Source: Liolophura sinensis | Taxonomy: Eukaryota > Mollusca > Polyplacophora > Chitonida > Chitonidae | Direction: 5' to 3' | Length of the DNA stretch: 64,000 nt | Assembly (NCBI RefSeq): GCF_032854445.1 | Contig: NC_088295.1 | Location: forward strand, 92,807,805-92,871,804 | In this document: positions 10,440 through 23,185 of the stretch, piece after piece | How positions within the stretch are numbered: position 1 is the first letter of the stretch | Layout of the letters: every line of letters begins with the position of its first letter | Made by a program: the position numbers and the translations under genes | Notes under the pieces: model-generated | The model's database searches: none | The model's input: only the letters and a program-made list of their open reading frames with translations | What the model was told of the DNA's origin: nothing

Positions 10440-13400
10440 GTAAGCCATTTGAAAGCGACCGAAAACAAAAAACTACTTGTCCGCCGGGAATTTGTCTGTG
10501 ATGGTCAGTGTCACTGCCCGTGCCGGAGTGGGGAGTGGGGGGGGGGGGGGGGGGGTGAGGGTGCATATTGGAACTGAGATCGTGTCAGATGGAAACATAA
10601 TATCTAGGTAGTATCACAGAAATGTCACAAATCTGCATGTCACTTTTGCAGGGTATTAATGAGGTTACTGAGTAGTTAGAATATCAAATTGCCACCGGAC
10701 ACCTGATGCTTTGAACGTCCATTGACAATGTATGTTCACTCAAAAGTTGTCTTTGGCGGACACCAGTTATTATATGGAGAACGTCGGTCAACTAGTGTGT
10801 ATTACCTCAACACTCTGCACAGTACAGAACCACATGCAATGTTCTTCATAACTGTACTACATGTTTTGAAAGGGAAAAACAGAAGTAAACTTAAGTTGGC
10901 CATATCTATTTCTTACAGAATATACACACACTCTGGCTTGAGTTGCTGATCTGTTAATTTCATCAGGTCTGTAGCTGTAGGCTTGTTCATAGTCATTTAT
11001 GCAATATGAATCTGTTTTAAAGTTCTAAAGAACACAAGTGACATTGTAAAGCCCTAGATTGAACTTGGAGTGTCAAGTCATCTTTCTATTGTACTAGTAT
11101 AGTTACGGTACATTGGCAATCATGGTAGATTTATTTGATACACAATTTGATACACTCTGATTCTATTGTGGTATTTTTCAGAGAAAGTAACACAAGCAAT
11201 ATTGATGTGCAATCAACTACCCTATTTCTTCTAATTTTTAGGACAGATATAACAGCAAAGAATTACATTTCTCTCTCAGTTTCTTTGGGAAAGTAGATAT
11301 GAGTATGTTGTTCATTAGATGACCAGACGATGTGAAAAAAGAAATTAAACATTCCCGCTACAGTAAGATGTATATTGGTTAAAAAGAGCAGACCAGGTGT
11401 CCCCAAAACTGGAAGAATTAGGGTATTAGTAGTTTTTATTCATGAAGCCTGATATGAGAAAAATAGGTTAATGGTTTTAGCAAAACAAAAATGAAAATAG
11501 TATTTATTTTTTTATGTTTTTTTTCACATTTCCATAATTCCTCAACATTTTGGAGTATACATGAGAAACTTAGATGCAGTTTGTACAGTGCTGTATCTCT
11601 GTACCTTGCAAATTGAAGGTTTCAGAATGTATTTTCTAGGTTACTTGAGGTCATTTTTTTTCACAAATGTATATAGCTCTCCATGTCAGAATATACAGCG
11701 TGGCAACAGAAGAAATGCAAAAAATGAAATTTGAGTACAGAAAATACAGTGTAGCAACTTAACACAGGATGACAGACTGTACAAGCGTATAGTAGCCCCT
11801 GATACTAGTATTAGAACATTGTGCACACAAGGAAACATAAAACAGACGTGTAAAAAAGGGAATCGTCTAGTTCACTAGAACAGCATAGGACAACAGCAGA
11901 TTGATATTTATAAGGTTGATAATAAAATGAATGGTCATAAGTCGTATCAAGATTACATACATCCTGATTCTTGCTTAAGATACATGTGTGTTGAATCATA
12001 AAAGCATCCACTACCGGTACTGATCAGAGGGTCTGCTCTTATTAAATAGGAAAATATTTTGTGGTAACACTTTGTCTTCCAACTTACACCTGTTAAACTT
12101 AAAATCAAATTTGAAATAATGAAGAATATTTAATAGTATTGTGGCTCAATGGAAAAGACTTTTGACTTTGTCTATGATGTTAAACTTGCTAAGCATAATC
12201 TCACATTTGAAACATTGTGTACATATGTGTAATGATAGTGTGATATGTTTGGGCTAAATGGAAGATATACACCTTTATATAGGATAGAGAATATGAATAT
12301 GCAGGATAGAGTAGCAGGCGAGTTCAACTGCACTGAGGCATTATCTGAACATTGTGAGTTCTTCAGGCCAAATAATATCATTGAAGGCAGTCATCTTTAT
12401 CTTCAGTACATTTAGCCTGAGTTCAAACCACAGCCAAGGTGACAGGACAGGGTGTTGCACATACACGTTTATTTATTTATTACTTTATTTGATTGGTGTT
12501 TTATGCCGTACTCAAGAATATTTCAGTTATATGATGGCGGCCAGCATTATGGTGGGTGGAAACCCACGACCATCCGCAGGTTGCTGACAGACCTTCCCAC
12601 GTACGACATACGCATTTACATGCACCTACACTTTGAAAGCTGTTTACTATAGGAACTGACATGCATAGTCTTGTGTTCTTTGTCGTGGAACAATTGACTT
12701 AAACAGATCTGTGTCAGACAACTGCAGATCTATGTCAGAAAACTGCATAAATGTCTGGTGATTATGAAAAGACTTTGCATGGATCCCTAACTAGTTTTGT
12801 GCAATGATGCATGTTGTTTACATCCGAATGTACTGAGCAGTATTTACACTGTGGTGTGATATGGCTGTACGACAAACAGGTTTAGCCCTATTTTGACATA
12901 ATTAACAGAGAAGAGATAGTGCAGATAAAATCTGGCTAAATCTATGACCACAAGTAAGATGTTACATTTCTGACCTACATTTCAGAAGTTTCTGAGTGTT
13001 GAACCCTGTACCTGAAGTCTCCTGTACATTCCCACAACACTTCTCTGAACCCCGCCCCCTCCCACCCTGTCCCTTCTCCCCCTCCCACCCTGTCCCTTCT
13101 CCCCCTCCGGCCCTATCCCTTCTCCCCCTCCCACCCTGTCCCTTCTCCTCCTCCGGCCCTATCCCGTCTCCCTTTCCTGATAAATGCCCTAGTGTTGGGG
13201 CTTGACCTACAATAGGATAGCCACAGTCCACAAGAGTAAAGCTACAGCTTCCTGAGTATGACAGCAACCTACATTTTGAGGGGTAAAACATGGTAACTAA
13301 ATGTAGGCATGTTGGTAAGAGATCCAGTGACTGAACTTGGTGAGATGATGGTTAGCTAGTCCATGGTTTCTTGTTCAAAACATTGACAAATGTGTTCTGA

Positions 13401-16400
13401 TCAGTGGGAAGTGATACGGACAAGCAGCTATTGCCTTGAGATTTGGGAAACAGTTACCAGCGGATATTCCTGATCGTGTTAAAATGTTGAATGTTGTGAC
13501 TTTTAACAAAAGCGATTCTTTTATTTGACTTATAGAGTAGCTCATACTACATGTATGAAAGCTTCACTTGCATGGCCACAGCTAAGCTGGCTGGTGAATA
13601 GGCGGTACATGTAAGTCTCCTTTGAAATAGAATGCCCTAGTTATGTTTATCCAGTGCTATTATTAGTGGTTGTATGAAGACATCAAACTAATAGGCCAAG
13701 CTTAGAGACACAAGGAGTGACTGTCATCCTACTCTGTGTACTGAAGTAATTAGCCCACGTCATGAGGCTGATCAGCCAATCACACAGCCTCTGGCTTATG
13801 AGGGTCAGGAGTTAAGCCAGCCTACTAGAGCTGCTGTTAGCTGGCTGGCTCCCCATCACACATGATTCTTGTGTGACATACATATGATGTGTTGTGAGGC
13901 TTCTCTAATGCAGTGTGTGTGTGGCTCTCTCTAGGCTGTGGGTGTATGGATTAGGTCAGAGGTGATTTAATTTTTATATCGCCTACTAACTCCCTATTCT
14001 GGCTTAGACAGTTTTAAGAACAGGTGGGAAGTCATCAATGATTTAGCCAAACACTGAAATCAAGGTACATGTACCTCATTTTCAGATTTTCTACCTGTTT
14101 TCACAATTTCACCCATGTTAATTTCAACAGAAGGGTGCCTCACAGACACTGTAACTCTCCCTGACTAGACTTGTGAATGTTGTGGAATTCCATAAATGGA
14201 AAGGCGGTTTCCTACTTGGTAATTTCTATGTTGAGATACACCAAATGTCATATTACTGTTATTTCACATCTTTATGCTTGTGGATAAACTTTTGTATTTG
14301 TATGTCATGTTTTAATTAAGTAATAAATATTAATGTATTACATTATGTTCCATATATCTTAATTTGCATGACAAATTAGATTACAAAAAGCCTTTTCTGA
14401 TTTAATGCAATGAATTTGGCCACATGCTTTTTCAGTTGATAAGCTACATAATGGGAATGATACTTTTTTTCCTATTTTGTAGTGTGGGGGATGTTTTGGG
14501 ATAGAGGAGTCTTATTTGGTTTTATGAGGAATGTTCTGGGGAATAGGAGTCTGGTTTTGTTGTGTGAGGATTTTCTAGGGTTAAGGAGTCTATTTTGTTG
14601 TGTCAGTGATATTCTAGGGTAGAGGAGTCTCATTTTGTTTTGTGGGGCATGTTCTAGGGTAGATGAGTCTCATTTCGTTGTGTGAGAAATGTTCTAGAGG
14701 ATAGGAGTCCTATTTTGTTGTGTCGGGGATGTTCTAGGGTAGAGGAGTCATTCTGTTGTGTGGGGGATGTTGTAGGGTAAGGGAGTCTTACTTTGTAGTA
14801 TGGAAGTGGGGTGTTCTTGGGTAGTGGAGTCTCAACCCATTGTGTGGGGCATGTTCTAGGGAATAGGATTCCTATTTTGTGGTGTGGGGGATGTTCTAGG
14901 GTAGAGGAGTCCTAATTTGTGGTGTGAGGGATGTTCTAGGGTAGAGGAGTCCTGTGTTTTCATACCATGTTTCTATCTACATTTCAGATTGTCCTAATGA
15001 CAAAAAGGAGACCGTCATGCTAAAGAAAGAGGAGATAACCACTGTATGTAGTAACTGCGAGGATGATGGATCTGGTAGTGAGGACGAGTCTAATACCAAC
15101 GTCAAAGTGGGGAGCAGTCTGAGAGGTGAAGGAGATGAAGAGGACACAGTGGACACACTGACCACACAAATCATGAAAATGAAAGTGTCTACAACAAGCC
15201 AGAAGGGTGACTCCCTCCAAAAGGTGACAGACCAGCTGTCCATTATGTCTGTACATGAGGCCGAGAACAAGGATGGGAGGAAGAGCCCTCAGTTACTGTC
15301 CCGGGGCCCAGATGGGGGAAAACCCTCTGCCTACAGCCATTTGATGTATGGACAGCAAGACTGGTCACTTGTACAGGCTGATGTCCGCATGAAGGCCCAG
15401 TCCGGTAAGAGAGGATATGAGGATGAGATTAATCCCTACAAGTATGTGCGAAATGCTGAGCCAGTGGAGAATGGGGACTACACGGACATGTCCTTCATGA
15501 ATGCCATGTCAGATGGAATGACGCAGGGTTCCTCCATGCCCCAGTCTGTCATGACCCGGCCCCAGATGACCTATGGGATGGCCCAGAGGCCCCTTCACAG
15601 GCCTATGCCTCAGAACAACCTAAACCAGCCACAGACATCGGATTACCACGATGTCATGTCTAACTCCGTGCGCAATGTGATGTGTGGAGGTTCTGTGACT
15701 GTGATGCCCTCAGAGGCCCAGCAGTCCCTGTTTAACCAAGACCTGGCGAATCAAGGCACTGGCTGGGACCCTGATGGCCTGCTTGCCTTACTTGACTCCC
15801 CAGAAGATACCTTAACCCACCCTGCCTTTGAACAAAGCCCATTTTCACAGAAGAGCGGACTGTACCCCCAGCAGGTACAGAACCAGTTCCTAAAGGATGA
15901 GCAGATCAAGACACATCAGGTGAACGGCCTGGAGAAGTGCAAGCGCAATCATTCCGGGGAAGATAGTGGCTATGACAGCGAAGCCAGTCGGATGTCCTCC
16001 AGTAACAGCCCCTACTCCCAAGAAAGTGTGTTTTCCCCAGAGCCTGTGTCGTCTCCCCAGACAGGTGGGCCATCCAAACAGACGGCTTACGTGCCTCAGA
16101 TGGCTTACTCCTCCAACTCCAACATGGGGTCACCAGCCACCAACATGGCTGCCATGCCTCTCGCGTCTGGCATAGGATCACCACACTCAATTGATAGCGG
16201 CATCACATCAGACCTTGGAAGTCCTGCTGGTAGCTACATGTCTGCCATGAGTCCTGCAGGGAGCCATATGTCTGCCATGAGTCCTACAGGTAGCTACATG
16301 TCTGCCATGAGTCCTACGGGTAGTCATATGTCTGCCATGAGTCCAGCTCAAGTCTACAGTGCTGACTCCCCGACTCCTAGTCCAGGAACAATGGGGAACC

Positions 16401-19400
16401 TCCCAGCTGTTGATGGTCAGACCCCAGACTCTATCATGTCTGAGCTGACCAAACCTATCCCTCACTCACCCATTGACCATCTCATGCCCCCTGGACAGTA
16501 TATTGATGAACACTTGGGTGATCTCAAAGATATCTATGATGTCATTGCTTCAGATCTGAAGAATCAACAACACAAGCGAAATTCAGTAAAGGAGCCCGCT
16601 GACAGGGCTGCCAGTAGTATGACATCACATGGCAAAGTCGGGGTGTCCCCTAAAGCACCTGAACCAGAACCCAAGAAGACCGTACCTGAGGTGAGCAAAG
16701 CCCCAGGGATCCCTGCAACGAGCACCACAATGACACCTGTGATCCTCAAGCCTCTGACCACAGGTGCGCAGATGACCCCAGTTCTGACCCAGCCTCCTCA
16801 GGTGATACAGGTCGGCCAGGGAGGTAAGGTACCCGTCATGGGACAGCAGATCATGTCTGGTCAGAACATTGTCTGGGTTCCTGTAAACACTGCTCCACCA
16901 ATTATTGTAGTCCGACAGACTCAACCAGCCAATCAGAAGAAAGGTGGACCCTCCAGACCCAGGCCAATCCTTCCCAAAATGCCCAGCATTTCTCCTGGCT
17001 CCAGTAAGGCAAGCACCTCTGTATCTCCCTCCACAGGCAGGACTACCATCAACTCCAGTCCTCAAACCAAACCACAGGTAATTGCCAGTAACTCACCTGC
17101 TGGTATCACTGCCCTGGCTTCACAGTCTGGCAGTCAGCAGGCAGGGAAAATGGGAAGCTCTGTCTCCAACAAGACGGCTACCAGACCCATGAGTTCTCAA
17201 CAGCTGCAACAGCAACAACAACTACAAATGCAGGCGCATCAAGTTACACAAGCAGCAGCTCAAGGTAAACATTCTTCAGGAAGTAACTTATGATCAGTTG
17301 ATTTTACTGATGATCTTGTACTATGCTCACAGGTGTAAAAAAATGGCTGACTGTAATGGTAATGATAGGTAAATGTGTTGTAAGTATTCCAAGGCCCTGG
17401 ATATCCAGGTGTGAATACCAGATCTTTCTTTATTTACTGTTAAGAAACCATATGTCTCTATATTGCCAGGTATTATAAGTTTACCTGTCTGTATTTACAG
17501 GCATGATGAGGCAGCCAGGTATGAATGTACCTCACCACATGAACCCTGCCATGGACGGCTGTGCGCCCAACAAACTCAACCTTGCACGGCGTTACATCGC
17601 AGAGATGAAGAAGGAAGATCTGCATTTCCAGGACCAAGATGGAGACACGTAAGTTCAGCAGATCAAACACTTGATCCATCTTGACATAGTCACCATCTTA
17701 TTGATATTTAAAAGTCCATAGATTGAGGAGAAATTCTGTGTACAAAGACTCTGTGTACAAAAAAATCTATATATTTTCAGAGTGAATTGCTCTAAGCTGT
17801 ACTGTTGAGTATTTATTAAGACCGTGATGTTTCTTGCTCAGGTACTTGCATGTGGCCATCTGCCGCACTGACCCCTACCTGGTCAAGGCTATTCTGGAGC
17901 GCTTGGTCAGAGAGAATCTCATCAAGGAACTCATTGACAGACCTAACAAAAAAAGACAGGTGGGTAGCGGCTGAGAGAGAATATTTGTGAAAGGCGAGAT
18001 TCATTCTAAATGGTTCGCCAGTCCAGCCTAACTTTGGCTAGTTATAGCCTTATGTCTTCACATACATTTAGATTACATATTTTCTTTCTTATCTTTGTGA
18101 TCAATCTATTGTGAATGTATCAACAAAATACATTGTGGTATTACTACAAATTTTAATCAGCCAAATGTACCCTTCCTGTAATGACAGTAAGTATTAGTCT
18201 GAAATATTTTGTAGACACCTCTGTACGTGGCTGTGGCAGACAACCAGCCTGTGATGGTGCGGGAGCTGGTGCAGTGTGGTGCAGAGCCAGACTGTCTGGC
18301 AGAGGTAAGATAACACCTTCTGATCCAAATCTTGTCACACTGGGGCAAAACATTCTGCTAAAAACGCATTGTGACAGTGTTTAGATTACACTTACATAGT
18401 TTCTCCTGTAATAAGATTTTCTGCTCATTATTGGAATATGTTGTCATGTGAATGAAAAATTGTTAAGTACCCGGTAAAATCTCAAGGATACATACATACG
18501 TAACTGGAACACAGTCAGCTTTATGAGACCCTGCTGTCCAGCATTGTCACCTGTAATTGTTGAATCCTAATGAGTGAGCACTTTTCTATGTAAACTGTGT
18601 GCAGTGTGCCGTGTGACTACATTGCTCATGTTGTTGTATCACAGTGCCAGTGGAACAATGGGATGAGGAAGGAAGTGAAGGCGGCCATTCACTGTGCAGC
18701 TCAGGGAGGTCAGGCTTTCACGGCCACACTGGCTGAGCTACTCAAGGCCAGGGGCATCAACCTCAACCTGGCCAACTCTGAAGGTCAGTCTGCATTTCCA
18801 GGATTGATTGATACTATTGTTAAATGTGATAGTTAACGGCACTATAGATAGGCACAGTTTGTCATGACACTTCTTTATGTATTGCTTACAGACAGAATAT
18901 GATCCACTGGCTGTCAGTTCTTCAAGTCTAAATTTTAATCCTGTATAATTAGACCAGACAATATAATGTCAGAATGCAAAATAACCTGTTCATGCTCAGT
19001 CTGTAGTTTTGTCCCAGTACCTTCAGACTTTTGCTGGATAATTTGTGAAGCAATACTTTTATGTTCCTAACGGATAGTGATGACCTATAGCATTTAAATG
19101 ATAGATGTCTAATGATTCTTCCTGTTTGTCCACCAGGTCTGACAGCAGTTCACTGTGCCATCCAGGAGCATGGAAAGGTCCGCGGGGGTCAGGTGATCAA
19201 CAGTATCCCTACCGTGGAGATGCTGATACGTGCCGGGGCTGATCCCAATGTACAGGTAAGACTACACGTGTAGCTAGCTGTTTGCTGTCACAAAGAGATT
19301 CACTTCAGGGGAAGGTGCTTTTAAGGATTCTTTGAGGACAGTCTAATTACAAATATCTCTCCTACAGAAAGGTTAGCAGGAATTTTGTACTCTTGCCTGA

Positions 19401-21425
19401 TAATCCTTCCTGATCATCTTGCAGTCTGCTGTAATATATGTAGATTGATCCATACTGCATTCTCATTGGAGGGAAATTTCCCAGTCCTTACATGTGTGTT
19501 GTTGCTTGATGGCCTGTCTGAATGTCATTTGTGTTGTTGTTAGGTGGTCTGTCTGAAATTCATTTGTGTCGTTGCTTGATGGTCTGTCTGAATATGTCAT
19601 TTGTGTTGTTGTTTTGTCTGTCTGAATATGTCATTTGTGTCGTTGCTTGATGGTCTGTCTGAATATGTCATTTGTGTTGTTGTTTTGTCTGTCTGAATAT
19701 GTCATTTGTGTTTTTGCTTGATGATCTGTCTGAATATGTCATTTGTGTTGTTGCTTGATGGTCTGTCTGAATATGTCATTTGTGTCGTTGCTTGATGGTT
19801 TGTCTGAATATGTTATTTGTGTCGTTGCTTGACGGCCTGTCTGCATTTCATTTGTGTCGTTGCTTGAAGGTCTGTCTGAATATGTTATTTGTGTCGTTGC
19901 TTGACAGTCTGTCAGCATATGTCATTTGTGTCGTTGCTTGATGGTCTGTCTGAATATGTTATTTGTGTCGTTGCTTGACAGTCTGTCTGAATATGTCATT
20001 TGTGTCGTTGCTTGATGGTCTGTCTGAATATGTCATTTGTGTTGTTGCTTGATGGTCTGTCTGAATATGTCATTTGTGTCGTTGCTTGATGGTCTGTCTG
20101 AATATGTCATTTGTGTTGTTGCTTGATGGTCTGTCTGAATATGTCATTTGTGTCGTTGCTTGATGGTCTGTCTGAATATGTCATTTGTGTCGTTGCTTGA
20201 TGGTCTGTCTGAATATGTCATTTGTGTTGTTGTTTTGTCTGTCTGAATATGTCATTTGTGTCGTTGCTTGACGGTCTGTCTGCATGTCATTTGTGTCGTT
20301 GCTTGATGGTCTGTCTGAATATGTTATTTGTGTCGTTGCTTGATGGTCTGTCTGAATATGTTATTTGTGTCGTTGCTTGACAGTCTGTCTGAATATGTCA
20401 TTTGTGTTGTTGCTTGATGGTCTGTCTGAATATGTCATTTGTGTCGTTGCTTGATGGTCTGTCTGAATATGTCATTTGTGTTATTGCTTGATGGTCTGTC
20501 TGAATATGTTATTTGTGTCGTTGCTTGATGGTCTGTCTGAATATGTCATTTGTGTTGTTGCTTGACAGTCTGTCTGCATATGTCATTTGTGTCGTTGCTT
20601 GATGGTCTGTCTGAATATGTTATTTGTGTCGTTGCTTGACAGTCTGTCTGAATATGTCATTTGTGTTGTTGCTTGATGGTCTGTCTGAATATGTTATTTG
20701 TGTCGTTGCTTGATGGTCTGTCTGAATATGTCATTTGTGTCGTTGCTTGATGGTCTGTCTGAATATGTCATTTGTGTCGTTGCTTGATGGTCTGTCTGAA
20801 TATGTCGTTTGTGTCGTTGCTTAATGGTCTGTCTGAATATGTCATTTGTGTTGTTGCTTGATGGTCTGTCTGAATATGTCATTTGTGTCGTTGCTTGATG
20901 GTCTGTCTGAATATGTCGTTTGTGTTGTTGTTTGGTGGTCTGTCTGAATATGTCATTTGTGTTGTTGCTTGATGGTCTGTCTGAATATAATTAAGATTAA
21001 GCTTGCTTGGGAAGTTTTACCTTTTTTTATTAACCTCACCATCGAAATCTGCAGTGCATGTACATGTAAATGACAACTTAATGTTGGAATAAGGTCTCTG
21101 CCATTATGTGTACTAACACACTCTTGATTCACTGCGTTCATGTTTCCTGCAGGACAAAAAGAGTGGCAAGACGCCGCTGATGTATGCGATAGAAACCAAG
21201 GACTATAACCTGGTGTTGACTATGGTGAACTTGATTGACAAGGACAAGCTGAGGCTGATGTTGAAAACGCAGACATTTGATGGTAGCAACTGCAGCAAGA
21301 TCTGCTCAGGTCTGAGGGTGGAACCTGACGTAGAAGGCTGGAGGAAAATCAACTCACTGATTTTGTCCGTCAGTAATGGATCAGACTCGCGACTCTGCGA
21401 CAACATGCCCATGATACCCTCATAG
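10358..21425 (+). CDS. Nuclear IkappaB-like (IkappaB-zeta/Bcl-3-type) ankyrin protein, complete, 8 exons
   Basis: Exons 10358-10439, 14988-17264, 17501-17648, 17842-17959, 18215-18304, 18645-18783, 19137-19255 and 21153-21425 join in phase to about 1081 residues. The start (MKVVTEGLTQKG) has G at -3, and its one-base overhang completes an Asp codon at the 14988 acceptor. Residues 28-786 are disordered, rich in Ser, Pro, Gln and Met. DSGYDS (353-358) and DSGITS (430-435) fit the beta-TrCP degron. A 10-residue GSYMSAMSPT-like repeat occurs four times, and a Gln-rich run precedes exon 3. Residues about 831-1060 form ankyrin repeats with DGDTYLHVAI, TPLYVAVADNQP, GLTAVHCAIQEHG and KSGKTPLMYAIE, closest in memory to vertebrate IkappaB-zeta. 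The product should bind NF-kappaB in the nucleus and adjust transcription. The last ankyrin repeat is incomplete compared with vertebrate nuclear IkappaBs. Confidence 0.88.
12470..12606 (-). mobile_element. SINE fragment (tRNA-derived family), minus orientation
   Basis: It carries the reverse complement of the SINE 3' part: a (attt)n tail, 'gattggtgttttatgccgta', 'ctcaagaatatttcagttat', the gatggcggccagcattatgg block and 'ccatccgcaggttgctgaca'. Similar flanks (acatacacgttta at the left, acatacgcattta at the right) suggest a worn target-site duplication. The tRNA head is missing. Confidence 0.8.
13035..13175. repeat. CT-rich tandem repeat, about 24-bp unit
   Basis: Five or six copies of a pyrimidine-rich unit with 'ccaccctgtcccttctcccc' or 'cggccctatcccttctcccc'. 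It lies in intron 1 of the IkappaB-like gene. ORFs on both strands are the repeat. Confidence 0.8.
14480..14950. repeat. Minisatellite, about 40-bp unit
   Basis: About 11 copies of a unit with 'gggatgttctagggtagagg' and 'agtcctattttgttgtgt'. It ends about 35 bp before the exon 2 acceptor at 14987. Confidence 0.9.
14988..17264 (+). CDS. Exon 2 of the IkappaB-like gene: disordered N-terminal region
   Basis: This 2.3-kb exon encodes residues 28-786. The acceptor is ctacatttcag and the donor CAAG|GTAAAC. It contains acidic stretches near the start (CSNCEDDGSGSEDES), the degron-like DSGYDS at 15962-15979 and DSGITS at 16193-16210. It also has a coding 30-bp repeat at about 16227-16350 (MSAMSP units), a Val/Ile-rich segment (MSGQNIVWVPVNTAPPIIVV) and a Gln-rich run at about 17199-17225. 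Such regions often carry transactivation and turnover signals in nuclear IkappaB proteins. No domain is recognisable. Upstream in-frame ATG 14954 lies in intron sequence before the acceptor and is not the start. Confidence 0.85.
16227..16350 (+). repeat. Coding 30-bp repeat (10-residue MSAMSP unit)
   Basis: About four copies of a unit encoding Gly-Ser-Tyr/His-Met-Ser-Ala-Met-Ser-Pro-Thr/Ala. It keeps frame and so may vary in copy number between alleles. It lies downstream of the second degron-like motif. Confidence 0.85.
19500..20990. repeat. Long minisatellite, about 37-bp unit
   Basis: About 39 copies of a unit with 'gtcatttgtgtcgttgcttg' and 'atggtctgtctgaata', making up most of the last intron (19256-21152) of the IkappaB-like gene. 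Copies are very alike, indicating recent expansion. The minus-strand 62-codon ORF is the repeat. Confidence 0.95.
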
Positions 21426-22735
21426 GGGAGATAAACCTTCCTATGGCACAGTACTCATTCCGCCACATGGGGAGACAACTCAACATAAATGAGGCCTCAA
21501 TTTCGGGGTTAAGGGTCTTGAATAACACCAAAGCCTCTGGTGGTACACCAGATTTGTGTCACACCAACTCTGTATGACACCATTGTCTGGACCTCCACCG
21601 CTGGAAAGAGAGATGGAAGGACGCCATGCACATTTATGACCTACCTGTTGTTTTGATCTTGTTTTAAATCCGAGTCCTCTGTGTTGCTATACACATGAAA
21701 CAGAGAGAGAAATAAACTTACGCTCTTGCTGGCCTATTCAACATGTTTTGGGACACCAGACGTTGTCAACATGTACTACTCTCTTGTTGTTCCCCTGTGA
21801 AATCAGCACAGAGATAAGCTCTGGGCTAACTCGGGGAGCCTCCTATGCCCCACCCCCAATCACACACACACGCAAACACACACGCACACACACAAATCTC
21901 GCTGAGACATTCACCATTGTTGTCAAATCTTATCACTCTTATTTATTATCAGATTTTGTGCTACTCTCATGATATCCTGGAGGAGTCATGCCGTGTTATA
22001 TCCTATGCTCCTCTATTCTACACCATACTTTTGTACAAAGTAGCATTCTCATGCTCTTATGGTCTAACACACACAGTTTATGTATATATTTCTTCTCATT
22101 CAGAAATGGTTGAACCAGTATGCGTGTGAACATGGGAATAATGTCATTCATAAATGCATTCTCATTTTTTGTTTTAATTTTTGGCATTTCCTAACCATTT
22201 ACATGAATTGTTAAGATCATATTTACTCATGTTTTTTTCATATGTATTTAATAGTGTTGATCATGCTCATAAATATTTATTTTTGTTACATATGTTAGAT
22301 TTGTCTTGTCTGCTACCTTGTCTGCTATTGAATACAGTGGCATAATGCATTGTGAGTGTAGGTTGTCGAGGAGAGGACATGCATGGATGTACAGATACAG
22401 ATTGTGTGATCAAGTCTTTGGTAGACCAGGCTTCATGCGCATTACATTGAGCTGTTTATCAGCTAAACTGTTTGAACTGTGGTGCTCTGAATACAGATAA
22501 TGTATTGAAACATAGTTTACTGCGATGAAATACAAAATAACTACTGATGGGAGGAAATACTTCAATAAGTGATGTTTTTTTCTTTTAAAAATATTGGTAG
22601 TAGTAGTTAAAATAGTTGGTAGATAAGTACTGTAATTGTTTTAGTCTGTTAAGATTTGAATATTTTAACTAATTGTTGAAACTTGAGTGTCTGTTAATGG
22701 TCTGTTAATGCTAAGATTTGTGGATTCCCTGTACA
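21426..22735 (+). other. 3' UTR and intergenic sequence
   Basis: AATAAA at 21711-21716 lies about 290 bp after the stop and is the likely polyadenylation signal. A short (ca)-rich stretch occurs at 21858-21895. The rest is AT-rich, with no gene seen. Confidence 0.45.
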
Positions 22736-23185
22736 TGGTGTAACATGCTGTGCAGACTCTGTGTTATCTGGTCAGATCTAGTTAGGTCCAGATTGCCAGT
22801 CTTATTTGGTCAGATCTAGTCAGATCCATATTGCCATTGTCATTTGGTCAGATCTATTCAGATCCAGATTGCCATTCTCATCTGGTCAGATCTCGTCAGA
22901 TCCAAATTGCCAGTCTCATCTGGTCAGATCTAGTTGGATACAGATTGCCAGTCTCATCTGGTCAGATCTAATCAGATCCAGATTGCCAGTCTCATCTGGT
23001 CAGATCTCGTCAGATCCAGATTGCCATTCTCATCTGGTCAGATCTCGTCAGATCCAAATTGCCAGTATCATCTGGTCAGATCTAGTTGGATACAGATTGC
23101 CAGTCTCATCTGGTCAGATCTAGTTGGATACAGATTGCCAGTCTCATCTGGTCAGATCTAGTTGGATCCAGATTGCCAGTTTCAT
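22735..23185. repeat. Minisatellite, about 38-bp unit
   Basis: About 11 copies of a unit with 'tcatctggtcagatctagtt' and 'ggatccagattgccagtc'. The forward ORFs of 105 and 75 codons here are the repeat read through. Confidence 0.9.

Larger units (their letters stand above)
10440..14987 (+). other. Large first intron of the IkappaB-like gene
   Basis: About 4.5 kb. It holds a G-run (about 10537-10556) just after exon 1, a SINE fragment near 12470-12606, a CT-rich 24-bp repeat at about 13035-13175, and a minisatellite at 14480-14950 directly before the exon 2 acceptor. ORFs of 66-109 codons here have no recognisable product. Confidence 0.6.

Noticed and set aside
14954-14987. Upstream ATG that would extend the large IkappaB exon
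   Set aside because: It precedes a clear acceptor (ctacatttcag), and exon 1 at 10358-10439 joins in phase and gives a better start.
15906-17065. Minus-strand and alternate-frame ORFs over the large IkappaB exon
   Set aside because: They are shadows of the real reading frame, which has continuous phase with its neighbouring exons.
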